DNA from: Nothopassalora personata
Lineage: Eukaryota > Ascomycota > Dothideomycetes > Mycosphaerellales > Mycosphaerellaceae
Direction: 5' to 3'
Length of the DNA: 64,000 nt
Assembly: GCA_033816765.1 (NCBI GenBank)
Contig: CM066287.1
Location: 1,674,001 to 1,738,000, forward strand
A model generated the notes under the pieces. The model was not told where the DNA came from, made no database searches, and saw only the letters and a list, made by a program, of their open reading frames with translations. The first letter of the stretch is position 1, and every line of letters begins with the position of its first letter. Below are positions 20,602-32,252 of the stretch, one piece after another. The translations under genes and the position numbers were made by a program.

Positions 20602-21872
20602 ATGTCGAGCTCTGCAGTAATTCGTGAGGCCAGTCATGCCGGGTCGTGGTACTCAGCCTCCAAGACGAAGCTCAACTCACAGCTCGATGGTTGGCTTGAT
20701 GCTGTTCGTCCACCCGTGGTTTGCATCGGCCCTCGGTCAGAAGGCCAGACACAGACAGACTTACCCGTTGCGGGCGCCAGAATGATCATTGCACCGTACG
20801 TTGAGAAAGGAGACATCAAGATGAGTCTGGAGTGCTGAGCAGCTCACTAGACATGCTGGCTACTCTTACTCAGGACCAGCCGCCGCCTGGGCTTACAAGT
20901 CCTGGGATGTCTCCAAAGCGTGAGTCCCATATCACTTTTGGGAGCTGATAAACAGCGTTCGGTCAATTAGACGATCGCATACGAGCGTACCTGCCATACC
21001 TAATCTTCGGTGGTGGAGGCTGTCAACAACTTGAGTAGGCATCACGTGGCTAACGGAAGCAGTAAAAGGGTATTCTTGCTTGGCCCATCACACCACCACT
21101 ACCTTTCAAAGGCAGCGCTGTCCAAATGCACCGAATATGCCACCCCGATTGGCAACCTGGTGGTGGATCGAGGAGTCACTACCGAGCTCCACAAAACTGG
21201 CCAGTTCGAGTGGATGTCTCAGTCCGTGGACCAGGAGGAGCACAGTCTGGAGATGCACTTGCCTTACATCTACAAGCGCCTGTCGCAGTAAGCCTTCGAC
21301 TCAGTTGTTGGTATAGTGCTACTACTCGGGCTGACTTGGACTTGCTTAGGACCTTCGGCGAAGATCCTGCGGACTTGCCTCCTCTGGTACCTATCATGGT
21401 TGGTAACACATCCTCATCAACGGAAAAATCGCTTGGGCGGATTCTAGCACGCTACCTAGCTGATCCAGGCAACGCTTTTGTGGTCTCTTCTGATTTCGCC
21501 CACTGGGGCCTCCGTTTCAGGTATACCTACTACCAGCCTTCAACGGGCCCTGCCACAAATCTCACATCGTCAGCGAAGTCACCTAAAGATCCTGCTATTC
21601 ATGACTCGATCAAGGCCGTCGACTTTGAGTGTATGGGAGCCTGCGAGAGCGGTAGCCACGAGACCTGGCTCAACACGCTCGAGGACACGGGCAACACAGT
21701 CTGTGGTCGGCATCCGATCGGCGTCATGATGGCTGCCGTCGAACAGCTGCGAGAGGATCACGGCCAGCGGGATGTGGGTGCCTTCAAGTTCGTACGATAC
21801 GATCGCAGCAGTCTAGTCACTGGAATCGGTGACAGCAGCGTCAGTTATGCAAGCGCATATGCCGTGGTGTAG
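20602..21872 (+). CDS. MHO1: Memo-family protein (MEMO1/Mho1-like)
   Basis: Four exons: 20602-20795, 20851-20919, 21063-21287 and 21350-21872, with introns of 55, 143 and 62 nt. The joins restore IIAP/HAGYSYSGPAAAWAYKSWD, SKA/KRVFLLGPSHHHYL and RLSQ/TFGEDPADLPP, all typical of Memo. The product is 336 residues from the ATG at 20602. In-frame ATGs at 20545 and 20464 would add N-terminal residues. I prefer 20602 because the family motif REASHAGSWYS follows within about ten residues. Memo proteins share a fold with class III extradiol dioxygenases, and conserved His residues (HAGYS, GPSHHHY, SSDFAHWG) line the putative metal site. In animals Memo acts in cell motility and redox signalling. The fungal role is poorly known. 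Confidence 0.9.
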
Positions 21873-22530
21873 CTTACTCAACGAAGGCCTGAGAGCTGGT
21901 TGCATGAAGCGGCAGGCGGCGGCGCACCTGGGCTACTACCAAACGATGCAGCGAATGCGAACGTAGTGTGTACCTCTGCAAGATGCCCAACGTAGACGCT
22001 TCTTCAGTGTCGATCGCCGGTGCAGCTCGTAACGTTCAAATAGCTACCATATGCTGCGCCGCAATTCACCGCTGGATGCATTTTTGTGCCGCGCCAGTGC
22101 TGAAAGGCCGCTAAAATGGCAAAGACTAATCTTCACAACGTTCTAATTGCGACAGGAGAACCGTTCTGCACTAATTTACACATCCCTCGATATGGCACAT
22201 CATGTGTTGTTTGCGGATGAGGCGACGGCTGACGGCCTGCTGATGGCAGATGGCTGATTAGACCTTCCTCGGATTCACTTGCATGCAGTCCATGCAGGTC
22301 CGTATTGGGATTGTAAGGTTCATGCACAGACGCGAGCCAGGATTTGCTATGAATATGGGGTGGGGTGTTCAGGTGTCACAAGCAAGACACGCGACGAGGA
22401 ACGTGTGTGGCAGCTCGTGGGCAGGCGGGTGAGGAGGATAGCTGCAGCTGACAGGTGGTGAGAGATGTAGCGTGATGAGCTTTCTGCAGTCGTACAGCTG
22501 AAGGAGGATTTGCGCAACAGTGAAGATGTA

Positions 22531-22546
22531 GTGGTGGTGGTGGTGG
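22531..22546 (+). repeat. (GTG)n microsatellite
   Basis: Five GTG units plus one base, in non-coding sequence. Confidence 0.8.
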
Positions 22547-22926
22547 ACGCTTGTGCCTGTGGCTGACTTCCAGGTCCGCTGACCGTTCGCGGATTTGGCC
22601 GCTCAGGTACCGAAGTGTGATAGAGCTGAAGAAATCTTGTACGAGGTGTCATCGCGTCACTATGCCGGCAGAGCCGCTGTGCATTGGAGCCGATCCCTGT
22701 TCCTGCACAGACTCATTGTTTTCGAATTGCCAGCCATCAACACGAAACTTGAACGAGAAATCACACCATCATGAATCAAGAATTCGGTAGCCTGCCGTCG
22801 TATCGTGATAGACGGACTTCAATCTGAGTTGTGGGGCGTGCGTAGAGCTATCGAAACTAGTTCATGGGTGATGACGCCCGCTACAGTGCGAACATGGAGA
22901 TGGCTTCCCACACTTTCGGACTCACT

Positions 22927-22949
22927 CAAACAAACAAACAAACAAACAA
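22927..22949 (+). repeat. (CAAA)n microsatellite
   Basis: About six CAAA units in a row in non-coding sequence. Confidence 0.85.
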
Positions 22950-23842
22950 GTGATGTGGCAATAGCCACGACTCGCACGACTGGAAGGCGCACTACTTCGC
23001 CCATCTTCCCATGCCACACACGAATGGTCGGAATGAACGGAGCCTTCGCCGGATGCGTGGCATGGCGGATGCGGGCTGTCCTTCCCACCTAGAATCATCC
23101 TTCGCCATACAGACCAGACCATAATAAGCCAGTGATGATGACTGGCGTGATGGGTCACGGCTGCAAACTGCCCTGTGGCATCTTTGTACCTTCTGTGGAG
23201 CGACAGCGAGTTCGGTCTGACCGCTCACCGTAGCCGCTGCTCATCATGTAGACTGCAGTGTGCGAAATGACCATGCAGGACATATTCAACGGCCTTTGTT
23301 TGTTCTTCCAGCTGCTCGCCATCATACCGGTAGTTCGGAAACGGCGAGCCACCGAATGCGACAACGTCTTCGAGCTGCCTCGTGGTGTGCTGCAGTGCAC
23401 GGCAAGTAATAGAACCTAATGCATCGACCGGACGCCGTCAATCTACTTTCGAGGCCGTGCCGATTTATTTCCACCGCAGCCCAATGCCGCTATCACTTCG
23501 TTGCTCGTTGATTGAGTTGGTGCGCAGTACAGCAGGCAACAGCAAATCGCACCGAAGTTTGCGAGGTAATACGATACAGTCCGCCGTTTCCCTGTGGCGC
23601 AGGCTGGGGGACGAAGTCGCTGCCTACAGAATGAAGGGATTAGATATGTGCAGCCACCGTCCATACGCGTCTCACTTCTGCCATACAGGCCGGTGGATTC
23701 TGACATCTCTACGAGTAGTCCAGTCTATAGCACTCAAATGCTTGTCTGCTCCCGCATAATGAGGTTCGCTTAGCTTTGATATCTTCGGACATTCTTAGCG
23801 CGTGCTGACACGCCTGTGGCACTATTCTGTGGGTCTGTTCGA

Positions 23843-23862
23843 GCAAGCAAGCAAGCAAGCGA
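23843..23862 (+). repeat. (GCAA)n microsatellite
   Basis: Four to five GCAA units in the spacer before the multicopper oxidase gene. Confidence 0.8.
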
Positions 23863-24197
23863 TACACTCACTCGACTCACTGCATTAGGTACGCTCAGAG
23901 GCTCAGCTTTGGACGCAGATGGGTCCTGCGGCAATGCTCGTCGGCGGCGCACCTGGAACAGGACGCGAGGATCAGGAGCCGTGGCGCGCTGCGCATATCC
24001 CGAGCCTATATTTCTGGTTGAGGAATATAATGTCCGATTCGCTGTGCAGTTGGGCGATCAACGCTCTACCCGGACACCGACAACCGTTTTCAATACGCTT
24101 CTGGAACGGCTGAATCTCTTCTCAACATGTACGTCTTGGCCCAGTCTTCCTTACTCTGACCGTCTTAACCCCATCGCTCAGTGACAGCTTTCTTGTT

Positions 24198-26117
24198 ATG
24201 TCGTTCTTTACCAGCCTTTTGGCCTTCGCCCTCGCGGCATCATCTTCTCATGTTGAAGCAGCGCCACAGATTCGCGGTCCACAAGCTGGCAGACCTGGGT
24301 CTCGACCTGGGCCAGGTGGATGGAGAGGTCATGGCAAGTCCGCTGGCAGCCCACAGTACAAATGGATTTTTGAGCATCCTCTACCCATACCGGAGATCGC
24401 TCAGCCAGTCTTTACCGAAAGAATCGATGGGCGACAAATACAGTACTACGAGACAGAGATAAAACCATTCGAGCAGCAGGTCTATCCTGACTTGGGGACT
24501 GCTAAGATGATAGGCTATGGTGAGTTGTTTCAAACTATACTGATCGAATCGTTCTGACATACATAGTTAGATGGTCTAACCCCAGGGAAAACCTACTACA
24601 TTCCGCGAGGCACCGAGACCGTCATAAGATACACGAACAGAGGTACACAGTCGTCCGCCGTACATCTTCACGGCTCGTATACACACTCCGTGTGGGACGG
24701 TTGGGCGTTCGATGAGTTACAACCAGGCCAATGGAAGGACTACTATTACCCCAACACGGAGACAGCACGTCCCATGTGGTATCACGACCACGCTCGTGGA
24801 CACACTGCCGCAGATGCATATTACGGACAAGCCGGCGTGTACATCATTACCGATCCAGCAGAGGACGCCCTTGGTCTCCCCAGAGGCAAATACGACGTGC
24901 CACTTTGTCTTATGGATAAAGTGTATCAAGCGAACGGAGATCTTGCTTCGCCCACAACCGATCGGAACAACTTTTTCGGCGATATAATCGAAGTCAACTC
25001 GCAGCCATGGCCGTATCTGAACGTTGAACCTCGCAAATACCGCTTCAGACTCTTCGATATGTCTCTGAGTAGATCTTACGACATCTACATCGCAGACCAG
25101 AACAACCATCCAATCCAATTCCAAGTGATCGGTTCCGATTCCGGCTTGTTCGCTGCTCCAGTCGATGCCAAAGACGTCGTTTTGTCCATGGGAGAGCGAT
25201 ACGAGATCATCGTTGACTTCAGCGGCTTTAAGGGCCAGAACATTACCATGTTCAACGGTCAACGGATCGCCCAAATCCACGAGTTCGACAACACCGATAA
25301 GGTCATGAGGTTTATCGTTGGCGACACCGTCAGCGACGAGTCCAACAACAGCGTCCCATCGACTCTTAATGGCGCCATTGACTGGCCAGCACAACGTGAT
25401 ACCATCGACAAGACCTTCAACTTCCAGCTGGGGGGTGCCGATACATGGACGATCAATGGTGTGGATTTCGCCGACCCGAACTCGCGTGTGCTTGCAAGAC
25501 CACAGCAAGGCGCTGTCGAGCGATGGCGACTGGTACACACTGGCGGACCTGCACTTCACCCCGTGCACATCCACCTAGTCAACATGCAGGTTCTGTCCCG
25601 TACCGGCGGCGCTCGCGGCCTCATGCCATACGAAGCCGCTGGCCTAAAGGACGTTGTGATGCTGGCACCTGGTGAGACCGTGGACGTCCTCGCCGTCTAC
25701 GGCCCTTGGAATGGGCTGTACATGTTCCACTGCCACAACCTCGTACACGAAGATCATGCAATGATGGCAGCCTTCAACACGACTGCCCTGGCAGCGCTCG
25801 GCTACGCTTTCAACAGCACGCAAGGATTCGGCGATCCGATGGACTCGAGGTTCACAGCCAAGGACTACGATGCGTCTGCTTTCTCTGATGAGGCAAAGCA
25901 CGCCGCCGTCTCCTCTCTGGGGGCTTTGAACGCCTATGCCCCTGTTAGCTCCCTTATGGCTGCGGAGAAGCAGTATTACGCTACCGCCGGCTATAGCAGC
26001 GATAGCGCTTCTGCTCCGGCCAAGACCGCTGCACCTACCAGTGTGGGTGTTGGGTTCGTGGCGAACGCGATTCCGACGTCGACTGCGCTGTTCCCTCGCG
26101 AGACTGGTCCGGCGTAG
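24198..26117 (+). CDS. Secreted multicopper oxidase (bilirubin oxidase/CotA-like)
   Basis: Two exons: 24198-24519 and 24571-26117. The 51-nt intron GTGAGT...GTTAG is removed to give MIGY/DGLTPGKTYYIPRG. The product is about 622 residues with a signal peptide (LLAFALAASSSHVEAAP). The four copper-binding motifs are visible: HLHGS (about residue 138), WYHDHARGH (176), HPVHIHL (436) and HCHNLVHEDHAMM (493). They supply the type 1 site, with a Met axial ligand, and the trinuclear cluster. The HCHNLVHEDHAMM form is characteristic of bilirubin oxidase and CotA-like enzymes rather than white-rot laccases. The enzyme probably oxidises phenolic or pigment substrates outside the cell while reducing oxygen to water. 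The C-terminal 100 residues are Ala/Ser-rich and low complexity. The spacers on both sides are long, with no pigment-cluster partners nearby. Confidence 0.92.
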
Positions 26118-27576
26118 ACATTTCGCGCTCGATCTGGTTTTCCTCCGCTTCGATCTTCGTACTTGGCGCGACCGCTTGAGCGACCGCCGTAAAAATTGTA
26201 TAGTCACGAGCTCCACGATTACTCATGCATAGAAGCATCATGGAGTTGGGAGTCTGCTAGCTAGCTAGAGGGTAGGAGGATTTTGTATGGCGGTTCGGCC
26301 AATTGTCGTTGTTGGTGTTAATGTCTGTTAGCGCATACCCGCCCCGTTCAAGGTATTGATTGCATGCATTGTTAGAACATCGATATCGTAGTCTTCATTC
26401 GACATTGCGAATGTGTCTCCACTTGTCATCTCAATCTGCTCGATAGGGACATTCAGTTTGTGACTGGGATGTCGGCTCAAGGTTCATGCTTCTCTTTCTG
26501 TTCGCTGATCCGCGCTCCAATGGCGACCTGAACGACGAGATGAGAGCGCCAAGATACGGCGTTCACGTTTCTTCTCGCCAAAGATCGGACAATCCAGGCT
26601 CGGAGAGCTCGCGCTCCGCGCTAAGCCTTGGCGGTGTTGAAAGCAGGTACATTCAGCTCATGATCGGCCACAGCCGCATCTTATTGATCCTTCCCAAGAT
26701 CGAGTTGGCAATTCTTACTGCAGGCTACGTCTCACCCTTTTCGCCGCCAGCTAAAGCTAAAACATCTGCAGCATCATCCCAAGATGCGAGGCTCGGGATT
26801 CCAGACGCACAAGGCTCAGCATCTTCTTCTCATTACTGTTGGCATATGCAACGACGTCAACCAGCTCGCAGGAAGAATCCGAAGCTGAAGTGGTGAAGCG
26901 AAGCGCAGAGTATATCGAGACCCAGCATCGAATCGATCGTGGAACTATTGCTGGCCGGTCCTGGCCGAGGTTGACACTGATCGATTAATCCCTTCATATG
27001 CGCGGACGCAGGCATCGAGGTCAGAGATGTAAGTCGCTTATCGTCTGTGATTCCAATTCACGGAGTGAAAGTCTGTGCTTTGTAGGTGGAATGGAAAGAA
27101 GCCGTCTGATTACGCTGTCGATTAACTTTATTCTGCCTTTGTACAGGAGTGGTAAGCCTGTGCGGTGCAACGATCAGTAAGTATGTCAATAGTGGAACCA
27201 CGGCTGACCTCTCTCCGCAGGCGTGCTGCGCTGTCACGCCTGGTACGATATCGGGAAGCACCACTAATCAATTCTACACAGTGAGACGGTTTTCTTGACT
27301 TTACAAGCATTCCATCGGCGTCCGGATTCCTGAAGCAGGAGCTGGTCTTCCATCAAAGCGTGCAACTCAATGCTCATGATCGAGTGGTCCCGGCAATTTC
27401 AACTATCGGTTCGCAAGAAGTATTTTCAGCATAGAGGCGTTCACACCTCCGTTGCATTGTAAGGAGGCGCTTGTTCGAGCCATGAATGCAATCATGTCTG
27501 CCTTCATCTTCATTGCCATTTGAATGCTTCATCATTGTGTCCACTCGCTAGTATCGCAAAGCTCGTGCTAGCATGC
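26118..27576. other. Gene-poor spacer
   Basis: A 136-residue frame at 26486-26896 and several shorter frames show no motif and no splice partners. I call nothing here beyond the 3' flank of the oxidase gene and of the TRAX gene. Confidence 0.45.
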
Positions 27577-28525
27577 TCAGCCCTCCACCTCGATCGGTCT
27601 GTCGGCATCTGGCAACCAGCCCCTTGGTCGCTCAGCTCCTCTGACGACCAAGCCATACCTAGGATATTGGTCAGTGTGTACCGCAGCAAGCAGAGAAGGT
27701 GCGACCAACAGCGATCGCTCGACCTTTTCCACACTCGTCTTCATCACATCCATCTTCTTCTCAGCTTCCTTGGCAAAAGGACCTTGTCCAGCATTGAGTG
27801 ACTCAAATGCCGAGCGTAAAGCACGCAGATCATACAACACGTTGCGCTCTCCGGTGGTATCCTCCGAAGCAACACCAGGTAAAGCTCCCACCGTCGCCAT
27901 TGTTGTGATGGCAAACCGCATTAGCTCTCCAGTCATGTCCAAAACGCCAAGCAGATAGTCTTCAGCGCTTAGCTCTATACCAGGTCCCTCTTTGTCTTGG
28001 GCCAGTAGTTGCTTGACAGCGTCGTCGTAGGTCAGAAGCGAGGCTGTTGTCAGGTAGGCCTCGAAAGAGGCTGCTTCAGTATACTCTTGGCAGCCGCCAC
28101 TGATCTGGCGAGCATAGCGCCAGGCATTCAGGCCTTGAAGGTCTTTCGAGACGGAGGCGAGACGCTCGCCGATAATGTCGTAGTATTGCTTGTTGCCTTT
28201 GATGACGTGGTGAGGCAAGGGCTCGTTTAGCTTGCGTACACTGAATAGAGTCGGCAAAACTGGTGATCGTGACGGGCAGTCTCGACGTACCGTTGCAGCG
28301 TGAAAATGCTACACATGTCAGCATAACATGGAATCTATCCGGCCCACCGACTCACATCTTCTTCGAAGCTGCTGTGATGTCTCTCGAGGCTTTGATGATG
28401 CGTTCTCTACGGTCGTGGTGTTCATCCAGCTCAGCACGAAAAGCCTCGAACATGGGCATGAAAGGGGACTGGGCAGAGCCCCCTTCTTTGCCTTCCATAT
28501 CCGCGCGCGACCGCTTCGTGGCCAT
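27577..28525 (-). CDS. Translin-associated factor X (TRAX) homologue
   Basis: Four exons on the minus strand: 28356-28525, 28291-28308, 27710-28240 and 27577-27658, encoding about 266 residues. The joins give ASRDITAASKK/IIFTLQR/VRKLNEPL, which matches the TRAX N-terminal helix. Exon 2 is only 18 nt. The last intron (27659-27709, GTTGGT...CTAG with a CTGAC branch site) is 51 nt and in frame, so it reads through as an ORF, but removing it restores KVERSL/YGLVVRGAERPRGW. TRAX signatures include QEYTEAASFEAYL and DYLLGVLDMTGELMR. TRAX pairs with translin in C3PO, an RNA-binding endoribonuclease that degrades passenger strands and processes tRNA leaders. The acidic catalytic residues of TRAX are expected in the QEY/EAASF and TGELMR helices, which are intact. 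No translin gene is in the window. Confidence 0.9.
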
Positions 28526-28929
28526 TACATAGAATGTATTAAGTCATGGTGTCAAGCGAGGGAGAAAGGAAAGAGGTGCTCTTTAGATGGGCTTAGTCAT
28601 TCAACTTAGAACGATTCCTGACGCGAAATCTGCGCTTTCACTTTCCCTTCGATCTCACCATCATTTCTCCTCCCACTACCTACGATTTTAAAGCCTCTCG
28701 TAGCCGACATGGAGCGCTATTCATACTCGAAGAATGCGGTCCATCTACACCGCATGCATGTTGCCCATGACCCTTGACGTGGACCTCTTCGGTCTGGTCA
28801 TGGTGTCTGTGTACCACTCTCCTCTCCAGCTGGCGATACCAAATCTCTCTGGCGACCTGCGTACCCCACGACCACCCCCGCCGACGACCAGATTTCCAGA
28901 CAGGTAGGTAGGGTCTGCTTTCATCCTCT

Positions 28930-30555
28930 TTATGCCGGAGTGATGAATTCTGCAATCCCCGCTGATGTCACGAGTCTCGCCTCTTGGCAGAGGCCAGGAA
29001 ATGGCACGCCATGAACCTGGATGACAAGCATGGCATCCAGGCTCCCGTCGATCTGCATCGCGAACTTAACATCTAGCTGCACGTCCGTCCTCTTGAAGGG
29101 CATGAACTCCATGAAGCGCCAAGCGGGGACAGATAGCCACCCAGTACCGCCACCAATTGAATGAGTCGTGGATTCTTCGTTGCGTGGACGTGGATTTGTG
29201 CTCGACTGCTGATGTGCTTTCAACTGCCCTTCCATCGATCTGAATGGTTGGTGCTTCTACCACAAGGCTGTCCACATCGGGCTCTGGACTATCCACAAAC
29301 GACAGCTTCGAAGCCGTCACGCGAACTGAGTCGAAAGGCATGCCAGCATTCTGAGCTTCTCGCAGCATCCACATCGAGGCAATATCACTCCGCGGCCTAT
29401 CTTCTCCCGGAGTCAACTTCCAGCCTCCGCCGATATCATCATGCTGGCCTGCAAACCACGGCCCCAGCACATCCTGACAGTCCTCATGGTCTACCTCGCT
29501 CGGCTTTTCATAGTCTCGCTTCGGACCCGTCGCCATGTGTTTGAGTTGACGGAGACTGGTAGGCGCCTGGACTGACGGCATAGTCAGAGCTCTCTTCGGC
29601 GGCAAGGGGCGTCAAGTACGAAAAAGTGGCAGCGCATAGTGCGGCTTCTTAAAGCTGGGTCGCTTAGGAGAACCATCTCCACCATTTTGCTGATGACTGT
29701 GCAGGTGCAAATGGTCAGTAAGAAAGTCTCGGGATCCTGCTCCGTTTGAACTCTCGCGCATTTCCGATATCAGATCCTGTCGAAATCTTCAGATGTTAGA
29801 CCGCAGGACATACTTGAACAATGGGGAACTATGAAGTTGGCACGTCGTCCATCGATCGAAACAGCACGTCGAATCACGCGAGCTGTGGTATTCGCTGTGT
29901 AGCTGGAGTCGCCTGTCATCGCAGGCAGAAGTTTGTCAGGATTGTCTAATTACGGGAATCTGGTTCGTGAAATCCAACCGCTTTCGAATCCAGGCACACT
30001 GTTGACGCAGTCGAACAGTTCTTGGAGGACAGCACAGCTCTGGCACAACGAGTGCCTGGTGACGCTAGCTTACCCAAGGTCTCGATGCGGCAGACAGGCC
30101 TACTGCAAGTCTCACGGAACTTGATCATGAAGTCGAACGTATTTCTCTTCTTGTCTCTATCTTCAGGCGACTCGTCCCTCCTCATCTGCCTGCGAAGAAG
30201 CTATCAGTTCTAGTGGATCCCAGCTGTGGTTTTCGTACCAATTGGGAACGTTGTCCAAGCTGCAAAGGCAAGTTAGATGAGCCGCGGATGCATTTGGTCC
30301 ACTCAAATTCACTGACCAAAACTCAGCATCTCTTCGTTGCCGGCGCTGAGGAAACCAACACAGTCTAGCATCTGGACGAGGAATCGAACTAGAGAGAATC
30401 GTCAACAGCGCCTGCTCTCCAACCACATCAGGCTTCCTATTTGAGTCTCCATCGCTACCGGGGAACTTGTCTCCAGTACCTTCAGAACACAGGATTAACG
30501 ATCTAGGCGCTTGGACGGGTCCTATGCCATGTTTTGGTGTGCGGACTTCTGCCAT
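28930..30555 (-). pseudogene. Broken DUF2235 (Tle1-like alpha/beta hydrolase) gene
   Basis: Pieces of a fungal DUF2235 protein lie in order on the minus strand. RSLILCSEGTGDKF, the usual N-terminal strand, begins about 60-70 nt after the ATG at 30555. RFLVQMLDCVGFLSAGNEEML follows near 30.37 kb, RNTFDFMIKFRETCSRPV near 30.13 kb, and FDCVNSVPGFESGWISRTRF near 30.0 kb. After a 51-nt intron come YTANTTARVIRRAVSID, WFAGQHDDIGGGWKL near 29.45 kb and AWRFMEFMPFKRTDV near 29.1 kb. Two defects are visible. Only about 60 nt separate the N-terminal strand from RFLVQMLD, where family members have some 100 residues including the nucleophile motif GFSRGAY. The frame also shifts between IHDS (frame ending 29066) and GGGTGWLSVPAW (frame ending 28930), with no intron to bridge it. 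It most likely encodes no active hydrolase. Confidence 0.7.
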
Positions 30556-32252
30556 CAGTTTAAGCGGACTGTTCGTCTTCGGTCTGACTATACTGGGAAG
30601 AGCAACGCATTTCAATCAGTCAATCAAACGGAGACATGCTGATGACCAACAATATGCGACTACACATCACGGCACAGCCCTTGGCCGCATCTATATGCTG
30701 ACATCGCTGTGGGTATAGCAGTTGTCACACTACATCAATTCGCTCTTGGTGAGCAACACCCTGGAACATGGTCGGTCGTCCTGTTGGAACCGCAATGCCA
30801 GGACTACCCAGCCGGAACCTGATGGTGTTGTGCAGTTATGTTTCGACTGGATACGTTCAAGTACGTCACATTTACGTGGGGTGCAAAAGCCCGCGGCCAA
30901 GGTTCGATTCATGCTGGGCGAAAAGCAATAACATCGACAGCACGAAGACATGGCACAGGGTGAGAACACGTGCTCGGCCAGGAAGATGCATCGCAGACGC
31001 TACAATGATCGCGATATTGAATATTGACGTGTACATTCAGACGGCCAGGTGGTTCGGCTGCCTGGCAGATCCCGACGTGGACGGGCGCCACGGGCCGCAG
31101 CTCGTGAGGAGGCGGTTCGAACGGACTCAATCATGTACCACACACTTTCGAAGCACGAACGGGAAGTGGCTTTTGTCGGAGGCTTGTATTCCCACTGTAC
31201 AGCCAGCCACAACCATGTTCCACACCACACGGAGAGACGGGGATGCACCCCTTGATTTCACGAGACCCGTTCTGCTAAACTTCGAATAGATAATAAAGGC
31301 ACAACAGCTCTACTATTTATGGGCAGTCGATGCTGTCACGATGTCGAGATTGCCGAATGTTCTCCCAGCTCGAAGCTAACCACGATGTGTACGGCGTGGA
31401 CCGACACGATCTGCCTCGTGCATATGCGCCTGGTCGCTAACCCGCAGCAGCATCGACCAGTTGGTGACTGCAACGTCCTAAACAGGAAAGGCGTTGAAGC
31501 GGACTCTGGTAGTTCTATCCGCCCTTATGTTACGCGAAAACATCTTCCCCCGATTGGCTGCAGTAGTGTTCTGGACGATCACAGACTGCACACACGACAC
31601 GAAAGTCTGCTTATCCGCACTGGCTGTCGACACGCTGCACTGCTTCACGCGGTGCCACGCCACAGCATGCCATCTGCACGACCTCTTGACACTCTGCGGC
31701 CTTTGCTCTGCTTGTGCATCCTCGGGGCGTCTTGATTGCTCAGTACAGTTCTGATAAGGAAAGACAGGCTGTAGCATCAATGCAGCCAATGCATAGAGGT
31801 ACCACCAAGTGGAAGCATATCCTCTTGTCGGATCTCTATTGGCTGATCTGTCCAGAGATGTACGCCTTATCATACCTCATCAGATGTCCCTGCAGGCGGT
31901 GGGCATTGAGACATGTTGAGCTTGAGCTTTGACCAAAAACATTGGTGCTACCAGGTGAAAGCATTCGCACTCCCGCCGGTACACTGCATCACTCCGGCTC
32001 TCATCAGCTTGTCTGTGACTTTTTATTTTGTTACGCCATCACACAGTCACGCGCCCAGTTCAAGAAGGAGTTCCCATAGCAGGAGACTTCCAGATCAGGT
32101 CGCGCCTACCAAGCCACGGACCTGCAGATCTGGCAATAGACAACAGAAGGAAGCAATTGAAGAGAAGCTACATCGCACTCTGCCAGGGCTTTTGGCAGCG
32201 CCATAATACACGTTGAGCGCATTCGCAGAGCTTGACGTGCAACTACGACACC
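30556..32252. other. Gene-poor spacer upstream of the Ppo gene
   Basis: Several frames of 60-170 codons exist on both strands, but none has a family motif. A GGTTCGATTC string near 30.9 kb resembles a tRNA B-box but has no pairing arms. The last few hundred bases should contain the Ppo promoter. Confidence 0.45.

Larger units (their letters stand above)
21873..24197. other. 2.3-kb gene-poor spacer with microsatellites
   Basis: No ORF here has a recognisable domain, and I found no consistent exon chain. Simple repeats are present: GTG repeats at 22531-22546, CAAA repeats at 22927-22949 and GCAA repeats at 23843-23862. The 3' part should contain the multicopper oxidase promoter. Confidence 0.5.

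Noticed and set aside
30898..30907. GGTTCGATTC string resembling a tRNA B-box
   Set aside because: The flanking bases cannot form a T stem, and no A-box or D arm lies at the right distance upstream.
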